NCBI RefSeq assembly: GCF_000330885.1
Contig: NC_020062.1
Location: 1,496,374-1,560,373, forward strand
DNA length: 64,000 nucleotides
Source: Rhizobium tropici CIAT 899
GTDB taxonomy: Bacteria > Pseudomonadota > Alphaproteobacteria > Rhizobiales > Rhizobiaceae
Direction of reading: 5' to 3'
The notes beneath the pieces were generated by a model. The model ran no database searches and was not told the DNA's origin. It saw only the letters and a list, made by a program, of their open reading frames with translations. Positions 62,639-64,000 of this stretch are shown in pieces (the first letter of the stretch is position 1; each line of letters starts with the position of its first letter). Both the position numbers and the translations under genes were made by a program.

Positions 62639-63814
62639 CTATTTGTAGGGATCGGCGGCATCGCGCAAGCCGTCTCCTAAAAAGTTGAACGCCAGAATGA
62701 TCAAAATCACCGGGATCATAGGAAAAAGGAGCCATGGATAGAAGGCGATGACGCTGACGCTCCTTGCCTCGGTCAGCAAAATACCCCAGCTCGTGATGGG
62801 CGGGCGAAGCCCCAATCCAAGGAAGCTAAGTGCGGTTTCGCCGAGAATCATGCTCGGAACGGAGATCGTTGCCGAAGCAATGAGATGCGACATGAAGCCC
62901 GGAACGAGGTGCCGGCCGATGATGCGCGGCGTGCTGGCGCCCATCAATTGCGCAGCGAGAACATAATCCTCCTCGCGCAGGGACAAAAGCTTCGAGCGCA
63001 CGGCGCGCGCCAAACCGGTCCAGTCGAGAATGCCGAGAATGATGGTGATACCGAAATAGACGATGATCGGGCTCCAGCTCACGGGCATGATCGCCGCCAG
63101 CGCCATCCACAACGGCAGGCTCGGCAGCGATTGCAGCACCTCGATCACGCGCTGGACGAGGAGATCGAAGAGGCCGCCGTGATAGCCCGCCAGACCGCCG
63201 ATGACGATGCCGAGCACGAAGCTGACCGAAATGCCGATCAGCCCGATGGTCAGGGATATGCGTGCGCCATAGATGATGCGCGACAGCACGTCACGGCCCA
63301 AACGATCCGTCCCAAGCAGGTACATTTGTCCGCCGACCGCAGGACAGACCAGATGGACGTTCGAATCCACCAGGCCCCAGAAGCGATAGGCATCGCCGCG
63401 ACAGAAGAAGCGGATCGGCTGTACATCCGAGGGATTATCGATATAGACCCGGCGCAGCGTATCGATATCGAGCGTCATCTTGCGGCCGTACACGAACGGT
63501 CCGACAAACTCTCCGTTGTTGAAGAAATGCACCGCCTGCGGCGGCGAATGGATGTAGTCGACATTGCGGGTATGCAGCCCGTAGGGGGCGAGGAACTCGG
63601 CAATGACGATCATGCCATAGGCCAGCAGCAGGAAAATGCCTGACGCAAGCGCAAGCTTGTGCTTCTTGAACTTCCACCACATCAGCTTCTTTTGCGAAGC
63701 CATGTAATAGCGCTGCTGGCCGGCCGACATGGCCTCGAATTGATCCGGATCGAAATCCGCGCTCGAGACATAATGCTCCAGGGGGGCGCCGGGTTTTGGC
63801 AGGGATACGCTCAC
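62639..63814 (-). CDS. Oligopeptide-type ABC transporter permease (YejE/DppC-type)
   Basis: A 391-residue inner-membrane permease: first membrane segment LALASGIFLLLAYGMIVIAEF, a large periplasmic insert (about residues 75-165), then LGTDRLGRDVLSRIIYGARISLTIG, the EAA loop YVLAAQLMGASTPRIIGRHLVPGFM and C-terminal NFLGDGLRDAADPYK. The GTG start at 63814 overlaps the stop of the upstream permease gene (GTGA). Substrate could be peptides or, as for the agp operon, sugars. Confidence 0.9.
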   Translation of the reverse strand: MSVSLPKPGAPLEHYVSSADFDPDQFEAMSAGQQRYYMASQKKLMWWKFKKHKLALASGIFLLLAYGMIVIAEFLAPYGLHTRNVDYIHSPPQAVHFFNNGEFVGPFVYGRKMTLDIDTLRRVYIDNPSDVQPIRFFCRGDAYRFWGLVDSNVHLVCPAVGGQMYLLGTDRLGRDVLSRIIYGARISLTIGLIGISVSFVLGIVIGGLAGYHGGLFDLLVQRVIEVLQSLPSLPLWMALAAIMPVSWSPIIVYFGITIILGILDWTGLARAVRSKLLSLREEDYVLAAQLMGASTPRIIGRHLVPGFMSHLIASATISVPSMILGETALSFLGLGLRPPITSWGILLTEARSVSVIAFYPWLLFPMIPVILIILAFNFLGDGLRDAADPYK

Positions 63815-64000
63815 TTTGTGCTCCTGCCTTGCAAGCGGATGCGGGGGTCGAGAAAGCCAAGAGCGATGTCCGAGATCAGCACGCCGATGACGTTGAGGAA
63901 GGCGAGGAACATCAAGAACGAGCCGGCAAGATACATGTCCTGGCTCTGCAGCGCGCGGATCAACATCGGGCCGGTCGTCTCCAGCGACAGCACGATTGCC
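63811..64000 (-). CDS. Oligopeptide-type ABC transporter permease (DppB-type), 5' part outside window
   Basis: Only the last 62 or so residues are in the window. SQDMYLAGSFLMFLAFLNVIGVLISDIALGFLDPRIR is the C-terminal membrane segment and end motif of DppB/YejB permeases. The frame continues to the window edge without a start. It pairs with the DppC-type permease whose gene overlaps its stop. Confidence 0.85.
   Translation of the reverse strand, partial: AIVLSLETTGPMLIRALQSQDMYLAGSFLMFLAFLNVIGVLISDIALGFLDPRIRLQGRSTK

Overview
The window is alphaproteobacterial chromosomal or large-replicon DNA, most likely from the genus Rhizobium or a close relative in the Rhizobiaceae. The grounds are a near-complete succinoglycan-type exo cluster in Sinorhizobium gene order, an agp-type alpha-galactoside operon, an aerobic (cobG/cobF) cobalamin pathway, a mocDEF-like rhizopine/inositol locus, and dense, high-GC genes with many ATGA/GTGA overlaps. 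No rRNA, tRNA or CRISPR array was seen.

Layout. (1) 1-8392: the end of an AraC regulator, then the aerobic corrin-ring genes cobF-G-H-I-J, cobK on the opposite strand, cobL-M, and a nickel-responsive nikR. (2) 8438-16385: an isomerase of the IolI type and a LacI-family regulator gene on the minus strand. The regulator gene is cut in two by an intact 2494-bp IS21-family element at 10208-12701, flanked by a 7-bp duplication. A mocD/mocE/mocF-like oxygenase-ferredoxin-reductase operon and an FMN reductase gene run divergently from it. (3) 16515-17411: an EamA-type transporter. (4) 17408-35146: the exo cluster, exoPNOMALK on minus, exoWV on plus, exoUX on minus, exoYFQZ on plus. exoH, exoI and exoT are absent; an 874-bp non-coding gap lies where they sit in Sinorhizobium. 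(5) 35356-43614: a ribose-type ABC importer with an aldo/keto reductase gene upstream, a divergent GntR regulator, and a GH2 glycosidase. (6) 43812-53979: agpT-type AraC regulator and the alpha-galactoside operon (GH4 enzyme, OppA-like binding protein, two permeases, a double ATPase, a second GH4 enzyme), then an FAH-family sugar-acid dehydratase. (7) 55423-62538: a minus-strand group of three predicted glycosyltransferases, a 904-residue ABC-exporter-like protein whose nucleotide-binding motifs are all degenerate, and a stand-alone cyclic-nucleotide-binding protein. (8) 62639-64000: two permease genes of an oligopeptide-type ABC importer, the last cut by the window edge.

How the genes work together. 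Regions 1 and 4 are biosynthetic pathways whose members follow one another: successive corrin-ring methylations and reductions in region 1, and in region 4 sugar-nucleotide supply (ExoN), priming (ExoY), octasaccharide assembly (ExoA, L, M, O, U, W), pyruvylation (ExoV), acetylation (ExoZ), polymerisation and export (ExoQ, P, F) and depolymerisation (ExoK). Regions 2, 5 and 6 are catabolic and each pairs a local regulator with uptake or enzymatic genes. The best candidate for an undescribed system is region 7: a possible glycoconjugate pathway with a pseudo-ATPase ABC protein carrying three copies of the segment that normally follows the Q-loop.
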